Source: Pelargonium nanum | Lineage: Eukaryota > Streptophyta > Magnoliopsida > Geraniales > Geraniaceae | Assembly: GCA_036897485.1 (NCBI GenBank) | Contig: JAYMTF010001792.1 | Location: 1 to 21,285 of the forward strand | Length of the DNA stretch: 21,285 nucleotides | Direction: 5' to 3' | Shown here: positions 1 through 10,253 of the stretch, piece by piece | Position numbering within the stretch: position 1 is the stretch's first letter | How the letters are laid out: each line of letters begins with the position of its first letter | The notes under the pieces: generated by a model | Databases searched by the model: none | Seen by the model: only the letters and a program-made list of their open reading frames with translations | What the model was told of the DNA's origin: nothing | Program-made: the position numbers and the translations under genes

Positions 1-401
1 CAGATATGGAAAAAGGCCAAATTTTTTTCGTGTCTCATTAATGATTCCCTCACAGGTTGCCAAAACCACAACTGGGTTTGGTTGAGCTGCTGTTTGGCAT
101 GATTATCTTTCTTTGCTCTTTTCTGGGTTCTTCACAAGTGGCCGAGCTATGATGGGTTTTGATGCTTCACAGGCTTGAGAGAAAGAAACTTGGCACTGAA
201 AACAGAAACTGGAAGGCAGAGGAGATTGGACCTGGACCACTTTGTTTTCCACATTTGGTGTCCATTTTGTGCTTCTCTCAAAAGAATTGGTTTTGAGGAG
301 TCTTGAGAGCTGCTTTTGCTGAAGATTTTGGCTAGGTTTTGAGGAAATTGGAGCTGTTTGTTGAATTGTCAAAGCAAGGTTGTGCTAGAGCTCTGAGTTT
401 G
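1..401 (+). promoter_or_regulatory. Upstream region / probable 5' leader of the cytokinin receptor gene
   Basis: No TATA box is obvious and the transcription start cannot be placed. The stretch holds several ATGs out of frame with the receptor, each followed by a stop before 402: 6-41 (11 codons), 99-152 (17 codons), 149-178 (9 codons, overlapping the previous stop as ATGA) and 162-296 (44 codons). If this is transcribed leader, they would be expected to lower translation of the receptor. An open frame on the opposite strand at 103-372 has no recognisable family and I treat it as chance. Confidence 0.5.
162..296 (+). other. Candidate upstream ORF (44 codons) in the leader
   Basis: The ATG at 162 opens a frame that ends in TGA at 294-296, 105 bases before the receptor ATG at 402. 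The peptide would be basic at its start (MLHRLERKK). I do not recognise it as a known conserved peptide uORF. Its relevance depends on where transcription starts. Confidence 0.3.
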
Positions 402-3400
402 ATGAGTTTTGCTTCTCTAATTGGATCAATTCTCAAGTTCTCTAGGTTCTTTGTTAAGATACAGAGGTGGGTTTTGGTAAAGATGTCTTTTAACTGCAAG
501 CTTTCTGGATTTAATGGCAAATTACCCGCCAATTTCAAGATTAAGAAGGCAAAGGACACTATGCATAGACCTAATTGGTTCACAAAATGGAAGAGAAAGC
601 TTCTGGTGCTATTGCTTCTGGGTCTTTTTATTACTGGAGGCATTTGGGTTTTCTTGAGTTTCAGTAATGGGACTGAGCAAAGTTCAGTCTCTTGTGAAGA
701 AGCAGCTCGAATCTTGCTAGAGCATTTCAATGTCAGCAAAAACCACCTTCATGCTTTAGCTTCTCCATTCTCAGAATCAGATCAGGTGATGTTTTTGAAG
801 TAATGAAGTTTTATGTTTAGTATTTCTGGAATCTTACTGTATGAATGTTTGGATTTTAGCTTCAAGTGGAGAGTAATGATACATATTGTTTGTTTAAATG
901 AACTTTGCTCTTGGTTAGATAAGTTGGCCAAACATTATGGAGAAGAAAATAGTGGCGTTGTTCTATAAACCCATTTCCTTTTCTGGAACTTGATCTACCA
1001 TCATCAACTAATGTTCCTTGACTAATTATCTTTCCAAATTATAGTGTTGTGAAAGAGGTTAGATATGTTAGATGGACCACTATGCAAGCAAATACAAAAA
1101 CCTGAACCAGTGGGGTTATAAGTTTCTTAAATTAATATGTTCCTGTTTAGTTTTCTCATGTCTTTAGAAGGAACAAGGTGATGTATAGTGCTTTACAAAC
1201 AAATCATTCTTGTCCATTCTTAATGGTCTTAACACTGTAAATTGCACCTTTTTCTCATGTTGACTGGAATTGGGTTGTTATAGAAAATTAAATGTTTCAT
1301 TATGCTACTTGTTACTTTAATTCTGTATTTCTCTTGTCTGAATATGATTCAGCACTCTGGAAGCATGTTGACATAAGTACTCATAAAAATAAGGAAACGG
1401 TGTTAAAGGTGATGCTAGTAAAGTTTGTTTAGATGGAGCGTGCCTGCTATTGTGTCATGTGTTCTATAAAATTATGGTTCACTTAAAGAGCTTTGTGGAG
1501 TAGAGTGCTAGATAGTTACTGCTATACTCTCAGATGGTGTTGTGTTGGGATGTGGAACATCACTACGCTCGCATCTAAGAGTAGCAATGATGATGGGGCC
1601 TTTTTGGGATGGAAGATCAAAGGCAGTATCGAACATGCGAATTATTGGTTCTTCTGATATGAATTTTTTCCTATTGTGATATTATTTTAGAAATTTTAGG
1701 TGCATTAAGTGCTTGAAGCTTTGGTGATGTGCATTTCGTATTTTGGAATTTCTTCTAACTACGGATTAGCCTGCATATTTGCAGATATCATCTTTCAAAT
1801 GTACTAAAGAATCATGCTCTGAAATGCCATTAGCTAATGGTCTTACCTGTGCTCCGAACTTGCTTTGTTCTGAGAACCAGGACCTGGAGTTTCAGAAGCA
1901 GCAAACATGGAATGCAGAAAGCCTAGAAACCAATGACCAGTGCCCAATACAAGATGAGCATATCCACAGGGATCTTGAGCTGTCTAATGTGGAGGAAAAA
2001 TGTATATCTTGTGGCGTGCAATCTGGAATCTCATCAATTTTACCTGCCCATCAGATTTCTGGACAGGTAGAACCATGTTTACAGAATATTATTTGTTAAT
2101 TATGTGCTTATCCACAATTTACAATTGCTTCAACTACTTTTGATACACCATCTAACTTGGGCCATCTTTTGAGTTTAACATACCTCAGTACCTCACTGAT
2201 CCTATGATCTAATTGATTACCAATTTACCATGGGTCATTTGTCTAATTTTGCTTGCGGAAGAAGCTTTTTCTTATGCATTTATTAACTTTTGGTCTTAAT
2301 CTGTAGTGTAGGAAATTTTTACAGTCGTGGTCAAATAATTCTACATATCTAGAGCTGCCCTGCTAGTGGCATTATTATATGTTGCTTACTTTTAAGAGGA
2401 GCAAAGGAAAAGAACAAGAAAAAATCATCTTGCCGATTGAAACAACACAATAGTGTGGAATGTTATTGACAATGATGAACATGCTAAAAAACTGCATTAA
2501 GTCTGTAACATGTATTGTATCTCCACAGTATTTTAATTTTTCTTTGATTTACGGTTATAGTATCTTTAAAATGTATTGGTTATAGTATATTAAAGAAGAC
2601 AATAACTCATGATTCATTGGTTTGGTCTTGATCAGAGAATCTTGCAAACAGAGGCACTGGGAGACTTTGTGAAAGAGCGTTGTTGGATGTGTTTTTGTTT
2701 CTTTACTCTGGTAAAGATATGTTGGTGGGTCATCTCTGCAATTGTTGTTACCTTCAAGTTGCCTAGTTTTTATTCTAAGTTTTGGAAGGACACAAAGAAG
2801 AAGCCGTCCCTGCAGGAACAACAACCACTGATACAACACAAGCATCAACTCCTGCAGCAAAAACACCAACAGCAAAGTCCTCCTAAAGGTGGTGGGAATT
2901 GGAGGATGAAAGTGCTAATATTATTTGTTATTACTGGGATTATCGTGTCCGGGTGGTTGTTTATTCACTTCTTTCGTAAGCACAATTTGACGAGGAAAGA
3001 AACACTTGCTAACATGTGTGATGAGCGAGCCCGTATGTTGCAGGATCAGTTCAATGTGAGCTTGAACCATGTTCACGCCTTGGCCATTCTTGTCTCCACA
3101 TTTCACCATGGAAAACATCCTACTGCCATTGATCAAGTAATGTTCCATAACCTTATTTATTTATTTGTCTATCCCTGTAGTCTATGTTGTTACTGAGATA
3201 TTCTTTTTAATGTTACATTGACTTACAAAAAAACGATGTTTAATGAGTTTACTTGTGTGATGGTGTTTATATTGAGCTTTTCCTTATGAGTTCTCGTTGT
3301 AACGTATCTTGCAAATCTGACATGTCAATGTTGTGTTTCCAAGCAAAGGGGAATATTAATTATTATTTTGGCATGGGATGAGCAAGGGAAGTGATGCCTG

Positions 3401-6400
3401 CATCATTCTTGAAACTAACAAGGGGTTATCTTGTTATATCTGTCATCATTGCGAACTTCATATTAGGTAGTTGGATGAGTTTCTGTTTTGTTTGTATAAA
3501 AGTGTAACGGACATGTGTTAATTCTATATATTTTGTCACAATTATTATAAGTTATTTAATAGACCATTACTAGTACGATGTAGTAATCATAATCATAGGC
3601 TGTTCAAAGATTAAATAGCTTTACTGAATGAAGTTGGTGTAAACTGTACTCTTATGTAACTCTAACTTGCATAAAAAAGTTGAATTGAACTTCTCTTTTT
3701 CTGCAGAAAACCTTTGGTGAATATACTGAGAGAACAGCTTTTGAAAGACCGCTTACCAGTGGTGTTGCTTATGCTGTGAAAGTTGTCCACGCAGAGAGGG
3801 ATCAATTTGAGCAACGATGTGGGTGGAGAATAAAGAAAATGGCAACTGAAGATCAGACTTCACTCCAAGATTGTATCCCAGAAAATTTGGATCCTGCACC
3901 AATTCAAGATGAATATGCGCCTGTGATATTTTCTCAGGAAACTGTTTCACATATTGTCTCTATAGACATGATGTCTGGAAAGGTGTGCACCTTAAGCTAT
4001 GGAAACTTCCTCATTCTTCTAGTTTATATTTTCTTTCATTAAGCAATATCTATGAGGTCCTGTTTTCCCTTTCCCTTTGATATGCGGATCTAATTGACAA
4101 TTGATCATTGTGGTTAACCAGTACTTTCTCCCCCTCAAAGGGATGGGTATTGGGGGAAGGGGAGATATTTTAGTTTCAAACTTGTCAGATGGGTTTGATG
4201 TTCGGGGGAGGGCACCTCCATTTTAAAGACACCCCCAACTCAGTAACTGACCCTGTAGATTTAAGAGGTCGGTATTAGTTATTAAGTTCAGTAACTAAAC
4301 TTGCTTAAAAAAAAAAAAGTTCAGTAACTAAACTAAATAACCTAACCTGGAAATGGAGTTTTGGATACATCATTGAACGTATACTAGGTCAGGCGGCAAT
4401 TTGATAAGAACGTTTTGGAAGTTATAATATTTAGTTATCCTTAGTTTTCATTTAGTGCATTAAAATTGTGCTAATGACATAACTGATGTATAGTTGTATA
4501 CTGTTTCATAGGAAGACCGCGAGAATATCATACGAGCGAGGGCATCTGGGAAGGGAGTCCTGACATCTCCTTTCAAACTTTTAAAATCCAATCACCTAGG
4601 TGTAGTACTCACATTTGCTGTTTATAACACTGATCTTCCTCTGGATGCTACGCCAGAGCAACGTAATGAAGCTACTGTCGGGTAAAGTATCTTCATAGAA
4701 TATTGTTGGTAATCATGCACTCTTGTTTGTGATTCATCCATTTCACACTTTTTTAGTAAACCCAAACTTATTTATATGTTTGGTTTCAATTTTTAAAAAG
4801 GTATTTAGGTGCATCTTATGATGTCCCATCACTGGTGGAGAAGCTTCTGCACCAACTTGCCAGCAAGCAAACAATTGTTGTGAATGTTTATGATACAACT
4901 AATGCATCTGCTCCTATCAATATGTATGGTACTGATGTCACTGATACCGGGTTATTGCATATTAGCTACCTTGATTTTGGGGATCCAGTACGGAAGCATG
5001 AGATGCATTGCAGGTTAGTTCTCAGACCATGTGCAGTGAAAACCTTAACATTTGGATTGTGCTCACATATTTTCTCATGCTCAACTTGTTTCCCTTTGCA
5101 GGTTCAAGCAAAAACCTCCTTTGCCTTGGACAGCTATAAATTCATCAGTCGGAGTACTGGTCATTACTTTACTTGCTGCCCAAATCTTTTATGCAGCTAT
5201 AAGTCGAATTGCAAAAGTAGAGAGTAACCTCCGCAAGATGGAGGAGCTCAAAGTTCGTGCTGAAGCTGCAGATGTGGCAAAATCTCAGGTAGAATTTACT
5301 TTTCTGTGCTTGTCTCTTTTCTGGTCATATGGATGGGCAGGTTCTTACATGCATTAGCTGGAATTTTATTATTTCAACATGATATCTGTTTCCTGAGGGA
5401 TTTATGACTTTTATAGTTACACTTTAATTACTATTAGGAAAAATCTGTTGTTTTCATTTCATTTTGACTTCCTTCCCTATATAACACATCAATATCTGTC
5501 TTAATCCTGGTCTTCTCCTTATGCAGTTTCTTGCGACTGTTTCCCATGAGATCAGGACTCCAATGAACGGTGTATTAGGTGATGGAGAATTCTTATATTT
5601 ACAGTAGCTTATGATTGAATCTGTGATTTGTAATTAACTAAGTATATTCTTTCCAACCCAATTTTAGGCATGCTGCAAATGCTGATGGACACAGATCTTG
5701 ATGCAAAACAACAAGATTATGCACAGACTGCTCATGCCAGTGGGAAAGATCTAATATCCATAATAAATGAGGTTCTTGACCAGGCTAAAATTGAATCAGG
5801 CAGGCTTGAACTTGAAGCTGTACCTTTTGATCTGCGTTCTGTTCTGGATAATGTTTTATCACTTTTCTCAGGAAAATCTAATGAAAAAGGAATTGAGGTA
5901 AAAATGCAAGTTATTTGCCACTCTTGTTCTTTTACTGTCAATGTTATTCATTTTATCTTATATAACCTTGTTTGTCGGTGTTTCTTGGGTGAGAGAAGTT
6001 GGCTGTTTATGTCTCCAATGAAGTGCCTGAAGTTGTTATTGGTGACCCTGGACGGTTCAGGCAAATAATCACCAATCTTGTTGGGAACTCAATTAAGGTT
6101 GGCTATAATTTTTTATTCTTACATTTCCCCTCTTTTCTTCTTTCAGATTAACCTTTTCCATTGTCCGTAGAATTATGTATCGGGCTAAGGTTTACAATTT
6201 GAAGGAATTAAATTTGGTATCTCTTTGTTATTTTTCTGCTTCTTTCCCAATAAACCATTTTCTGTCCCTTTTGGGTTTCATTTTTGTATTCATGCATCTG
6301 ATGCTGCAAGAAATTAATTAGGTTAAACAGGCATGGAAATCGTAATTAAATTATTTTCAAGTATTGTTCAAGCTTTGCTAGAAGCCAAACAGATATTTTA

Positions 6401-8839
6401 TGTAGAACCGTGTTTTATACTTATAGCAGTTTTTAGCTTGCTTATAATCATGGTATGGATTTCCCAATTTCGGCGCACTAATCATGTACATACATGCTTA
6501 ACTTGCAGTTTACACATGACAAGGGACATATTTTTGTCACTGTTCATTTGGCTGATGAAGTCTTGGAATCACATGATGTGAGAGACAAAGTGCTAAGACA
6601 AGGCCTGCATTTGGTTCAAGACTCTTCAGACAAAAGCTATAACACATTGAGTGGGCTTCCTGTGGTAGACAGATGGAAAAGCTGGGAGAAATTTAAGAAG
6701 TTAAATGATGTTGATAAAATGGAGAAATGTGACATGATTAAATTACTAGTGACAGTTGAGGATACAGGTGTAGGCATTCCTCCAGATGCACAAAACCGCA
6801 TCTTCACCCCTTTTATGCAGGCTGATAGTTCCACTTCACGAACCTATGGTGGGACTGGAATAGGATTGAGCATTAGCAACTGTCTGGTGGATCTCATGGG
6901 TGGGGAGATTGGCTTTGTGAGTGAAACTGGAACTGGAAGTACGTTCTCGTTTACTGGAGCCCTTCGCAAAGGAGAGATAAGTTCTCTTGATAAGAAGTGG
7001 CAGCATTATGATCCAGCTGCTTCAGAGTTCCGAGGAATGAGAGCATTAGTGATAGACAAGAAAAGCATCCGTGCAGAGGTCACACGATATCATCTTCAAA
7101 GGTTGGGGATATCTGTGACTGTAGCTTCAGGCCTCAATTCTGTGAGTTCTTATATATGCAGCCCTTGCAGCACAAGGTACTTCCATTTTTCCTAGCAGCT
7201 GAACATTGGACTTCACATTGAAAAAAATTCATTATGAGTCGTGCAACCTCTGGTATTTGTGCATCAAAATGTGAAAGCATGTCATAAAAGAACTTACATA
7301 TCTACAAATTCATCTGTTTGTTGACGGAATGTTCAAATGATGGTTATCTTTACCATATGCAATGTTAAAAAATCCTTAAACTTTGTTTGGCAGATGTAGT
7401 GCTTAACTTGAATTTTAAAACTAGAGACTGTTTTCACACCATTTGGGGAGAATATGAACAGTACTTGCAAATGATCTGAACCTTTTGTGAGCATCTCCAT
7501 TCATCAATTTTTTATTATCAGCATTCATCATTTGTTAGTGATTGTTGACAGAAAAAATGTTCTTATCTCAAAATGATGACAATATTATTAGGATTTGTTT
7601 GTATTTACTACTTTTGTAACTGTACAATTTGTTATCTAATTTGATTGCTGTTAATTGTTCTGAAATACAGTGAGTTGGTGGATCTGGCCATGGTACTCAT
7701 CGACAAAGATGTTTGGGATAAGGAAGCTGGTCTTGCCTTCCATCATGCACTGAAAGAGCATTCGCGAAATAGTAGAACTGAAGTTGAAGTAAACGTTCCT
7801 AAGATTTTTCTATTGGCTACCTCTATTAGCCCCACTGAATGCAATGAGCTCAAGTCAAGTGGTTTAGTCAATAATGTGATGACGAAACCTCTTCGGCTGA
7901 GTGTCATAATCTCCTGCTTCCAGGATACATTTGGTAAGAAGAGGCAAGCAAATAGGAAAAAACCATCTACTCTAGGGAATCTACTTCGAGGAAAGCGAAT
8001 TTTGGTGGTGGATGACAATGTGGTTAACAGAAGAGTGGCGGAAGGTGCTCTGAAGAAATATGGAGCAATTGTTACCTGTGTGGAAAGCGGCAAGGCTGCT
8101 TTAGCATTGCTTAAGCCACCCCATGATTTCGATGCTTGCTTCATGGATCTCCAAATGCCAGAAATGGATGGGTATGTTATCCTGCTCATTTTATTTTTTT
8201 TGGTTTATTTTTTAATGAATGTGACGAGCTGGTTTCCTTCCTTTGGCGTGAAGCCGTGACTTGTAAGGATGTATAAATGGTGTACCAAGTTCATGGTTCC
8301 TGCTTGATGCTTACATGAACAGCAATGCTTGCCACAATTTCTTGGACACACTCTTGGACCCTTTCTCTCTTATTGGGCCACATCATCCCCAATTGCAAAA
8401 GTTAAAATCTTAAAATATGCTGGAATTTCTATCAAAACCAAAACAAGAGAAAGAAAAGAAACGAAAAGAAGAGAAATCAATAGATTATGAATTCTTAAAA
8501 TAATACACTGCTCAGTAACAGGTTTCTTGTTGAACAATATTTTCCTAGAAGTGTGGGTTACATAATTTTGTTTCTCTACCATTTTGCAGTTTTGAGGCAA
8601 CGAGGCAAGTCCGCATTGTAGAGAGTGAGATAAACAAGAAAATTGCATCTGGGGAATTATCAACAGAGATGTTTAGGAATGTGTCTTATTGGCACACACC
8701 AATACTAGCTATGACAGCTGATGTGATTCAGGCTACTAATGAACTATGCATGAAGTGTGGGATGGATGAGTATGTGTCAAAGCCATTCGAGGAGGAACAA
8801 CTTTATTCTGCAGTGGCACGTTTCTTTGGGTCTGGTTGA
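402..8839 (+). CDS. AHK2: AHK2-type cytokinin receptor hybrid histidine kinase (13 exons)
   Basis: Membrane receptor that binds cytokinin through its CHASE domain and starts a His-Asp phosphorelay to HPt proteins and response regulators. Exons: 402-785, 1785-2066, 2636-3136, 3707-3982, 4512-4681, 4801-5013, 5102-5288, 5527-5578, 5668-5897, 5999-6097, 6509-7176, 7671-8171, 8590-8839; all introns are GT-AG and the frame stays open for 1270 residues. Order: predicted membrane segments near 66-87, 238-262 and 313-333, a Gln-rich linker 280-302, CHASE about 340-600, a membrane segment 619-640, the phospho-acceptor His678 in VSHEIRTPMNG, N box with Asn791 and Asn795, G1 box VEDTGVGIP 881-889, G2 box GGTGIGL 912-918, a degenerate receiver-like domain, then a true receiver with LVVDDN and phospho-Asp1180 in FMDLQMPEMDG. 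Extra N-terminal membrane segments and close similarity throughout fit AHK2 rather than AHK3 or AHK4. ATG 402 is the first in-frame start after a TAG at 333; ATG 483 (residue 28) matches where I recall the Arabidopsis protein starting and is a real alternative. Confidence 0.95.
786..1784 (+). other. Intron 1 of the cytokinin receptor gene (999 bp)
   Basis: Donor CAG|GTGATG and acceptor TTTGCAG|ATATCA, phase 0. The region is T-rich, as is typical of plant introns, and has stop codons in every frame; I see no repeat, RNA gene or mobile element in it. Confidence 0.9.
2067..2635 (+). other. Intron 2 of the cytokinin receptor gene (569 bp)
   Basis: Donor CAG|GTAGAA, acceptor GATCAG|AGAATC, phase 0. 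The acceptor is well fixed: the reading frame has a stop at 2603-2605, and 2635 is the only AG that restores the frame before the CHASE-side exon. Nothing else is recognisable inside. Confidence 0.85.
3137..3706 (+). other. Intron 3 of the cytokinin receptor gene (570 bp)
   Basis: Donor GATCAA|GTAATG and acceptor TTTTTCTGCAG|AAAACC with a strong pyrimidine tract, phase 0. It interrupts the start of the CHASE domain. AT-rich, no gene or repeat seen. Confidence 0.9.
3983..4511 (+). other. Intron 4 of the cytokinin receptor gene (529 bp)
   Basis: Donor AAG|GTGTGC and acceptor TTTCATAG|GAAGAC, phase 0. Its middle holds a G-rich patch (about 4138-4215) and an 18-base direct repeat flanking an A-run (4284-4334), listed separately. 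Confidence 0.9.
4284..4334. repeat. 18-bp direct repeat flanking an A-run inside an intron
   Basis: The 18-mer AAGTTCAGTAACTAAACT occurs at 4284-4301 and again, perfectly, at 4317-4334. The 15 bases between are TTGC-like sequence followed by a run of A, which itself blends into the AA starting the second copy. A third partial match, CAGTAACT, lies at about 4240-4247. This could be slippage or a target-site duplication around a very short A-tailed insertion. Confidence 0.75.
6098..6508 (+). other. Intron 10 of the cytokinin receptor gene (411 bp)
   Basis: Donor AAG|GTTGGC and acceptor AACTTGCAG|TTTACA, phase 0. It splits the N-box exon (Asn-rich NLVGNSIK) from the exon carrying the G1 and G2 boxes. 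Short open frames cross it but are not coding. Confidence 0.9.
7177..7670 (+). other. Intron 11 of the cytokinin receptor gene (494 bp)
   Basis: Donor ACAAG|GTACTT and acceptor AAATACAG|TGAGTT, phase 2; the Ser codon AG|T is split. It lies inside the degenerate receiver-like domain. No other signal seen. Confidence 0.85.
8172..8589 (+). other. Intron 12 of the cytokinin receptor gene (418 bp)
   Basis: Donor GATGG|GTATGT and acceptor TTTTGCAG|TTTTGAG, phase 2. It falls just after the phospho-acceptor loop of the true receiver domain and splits the Gly codon after MPEMD. AT-rich, no other element. Confidence 0.9.
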
Positions 8840-9015
8840 TACGCTGGCACTGACATGGTAATGGTTGCTCATTGTTGGTCCTGCCGGGTGGTTGGTCTGT
8901 GTTATGTTCAGATTGACTCCCAAAGTGTTTCTTTGCAAATAGCCAGAAACCTCACTGGTCCGTGGCGCCGGCTACGCTAACCCCAACACCTACATTATTC
9001 ATGCGTTTCTTAATG

Positions 9016-9245
9016 GTAACCTTTTATCACTACTCTAGTTATCTGCATCATGTCTTTGTTGCATCTACATCTAGATTGTGAAGTCACTGTCCTGAAATCT
9101 TGTTCTCAACATTCTCTTTTATCTACCTTTTAAGATGGTTTTTGTTTGAGATATGCATCAAGAACATGTCAGATTAAGTCTGCATAAGTTTCGATTATGT
9201 GAATTCAGTATCATGTGCTTTAATGGATTGCTTATTCATTTACAG
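9016..9245 (+). other. Possible 3'-UTR intron of the receptor gene
   Basis: A good plant donor (GGTAAC) and a T-rich acceptor (TTTACAG) bracket 230 AT-rich bases, while the flanks on both sides are clearly more GC-rich, as expected of exon next to intron. Its donor would lie 177 bases after the stop codon. This is inference from base composition and splice motifs only. Confidence 0.35.
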
Positions 9246-10164
9246 GGATTCTGAGTGTGTATCTATGATAATGGGTTCCCATATGTGATTCTGTTGTGGG
9301 GTAGCGACCAATTGCCCGTGGCCAGTTTGTTGCTGTCGTCGTCTTGATGCCATTGCCATATTCTAGCTCGTCGAGGGCAACAAGAGTAACTGGCTTCTGC
9401 TGTATATACCTCCTCTTGTACAACTGTAATTAAGAGTCCTCTATTCATTTTTCTTCTTAAAATATTCATGGTATATAGAGCAAATGTCGTTGCAAGTAGT
9501 AGGTCAGTGAAATGTTGTAATGCTTGACAATTCTGAGGGAATTATGATTCACCTTAACCATTTTCTTTGGATATGAGCACAGAAATGTAGTATGTGAATT
9601 GAGAGGGTGTGGAGAATCAAATTATAAATCATCTTGGACTCAAAATTTGTTAGTTTATAGCATCTCTACTTGATTGATGGGGATGAGCCATAAAACTGAA
9701 TACCCAGTTTTTTATTACTATTTATAGTAAGGCTCATTTTCAAGTATTTAGCTCTCATTTTTGTTTGCAAGGTTTTGCCAATATCCTGGTTGCTAGTTTG
9801 TGGATGAAACTAAATAATGCTACTTACTGCAGCTAATGTGTAATGAATTGTGAACATATTGATCAACAAAATGCTAATTTCAGGGGATTTATTCTAGTTT
9901 TGTTTGGGCTGAACTGGTAATTATTACTGTGAATAGAAAGATTTATTACTGTTGCACTTAGGCTTTGGATTTTTTTATTTTCTCTGGAATCCCTAGGACC
10001 CTTGTTGGCTGTTGCATGGAAAATCTACACATCCACTTGCATGAAATATATTAAATTTCTTGTAACATGAGATTTGAGAACAGAAAGTGGTCATGTTCAG
10101 AGTTTTATTTGATTTATTTTAAATGTTTCAAAATAATATATTTATTTATTTATATGAAAACAAG

Positions 10165-10173
10165 TATATATAG
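10165..10173 (+). promoter_or_regulatory. Candidate TATA box of the X8 gene
   Basis: TATATATAG lies 89 bases before the ATG at 10254. With usual spacing, transcription would begin near 10195-10200. That puts the in-frame upstream ATG at 10197 at the edge of the transcript and favours 10254 as start. Confidence 0.45.
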
Positions 10174-10253
10174 AGCCAACTGCTAGAGGCCATGAGATGA
10201 AACAAAGAGACCTATCGGATAGCACTGTGAGTATCCCATTTCTCTCCCAAAAT

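Larger units (their letters stand above)
8840..10196 (+). other. Receptor 3' region and intergenic stretch before the X8 gene
   Basis: The first part is probably 3' UTR. A possible 3'-UTR intron runs 9016-9245 (donor AATG|GTAACC, acceptor TTTACAG|GGATTC). The rest is T-rich with no open frame that resembles a protein; TTTA-type low-complexity sequence lies at about 10132-10155. I see no clear polyadenylation point. Confidence 0.5.

Noticed and set aside
103..372. 89-codon open frame on the minus strand opposite the receptor leader
   Set aside because: No domain, low-complexity Ser/Gln/Lys content, and it covers a leader-like region of the receptor gene; best explained as chance.
339..401. 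In-frame extension of the receptor upstream of ATG 402
   Set aside because: The frame is open back to 336 but contains no ATG; the first codon listed at 339 is TTG, which is unlikely as a start in plant nuclear genes.
7743..8189. 148-codon open frame antisense to the receiver-domain exon
   Set aside because: It is the shadow of a highly conserved coding exon on the plus strand and has no family resemblance.
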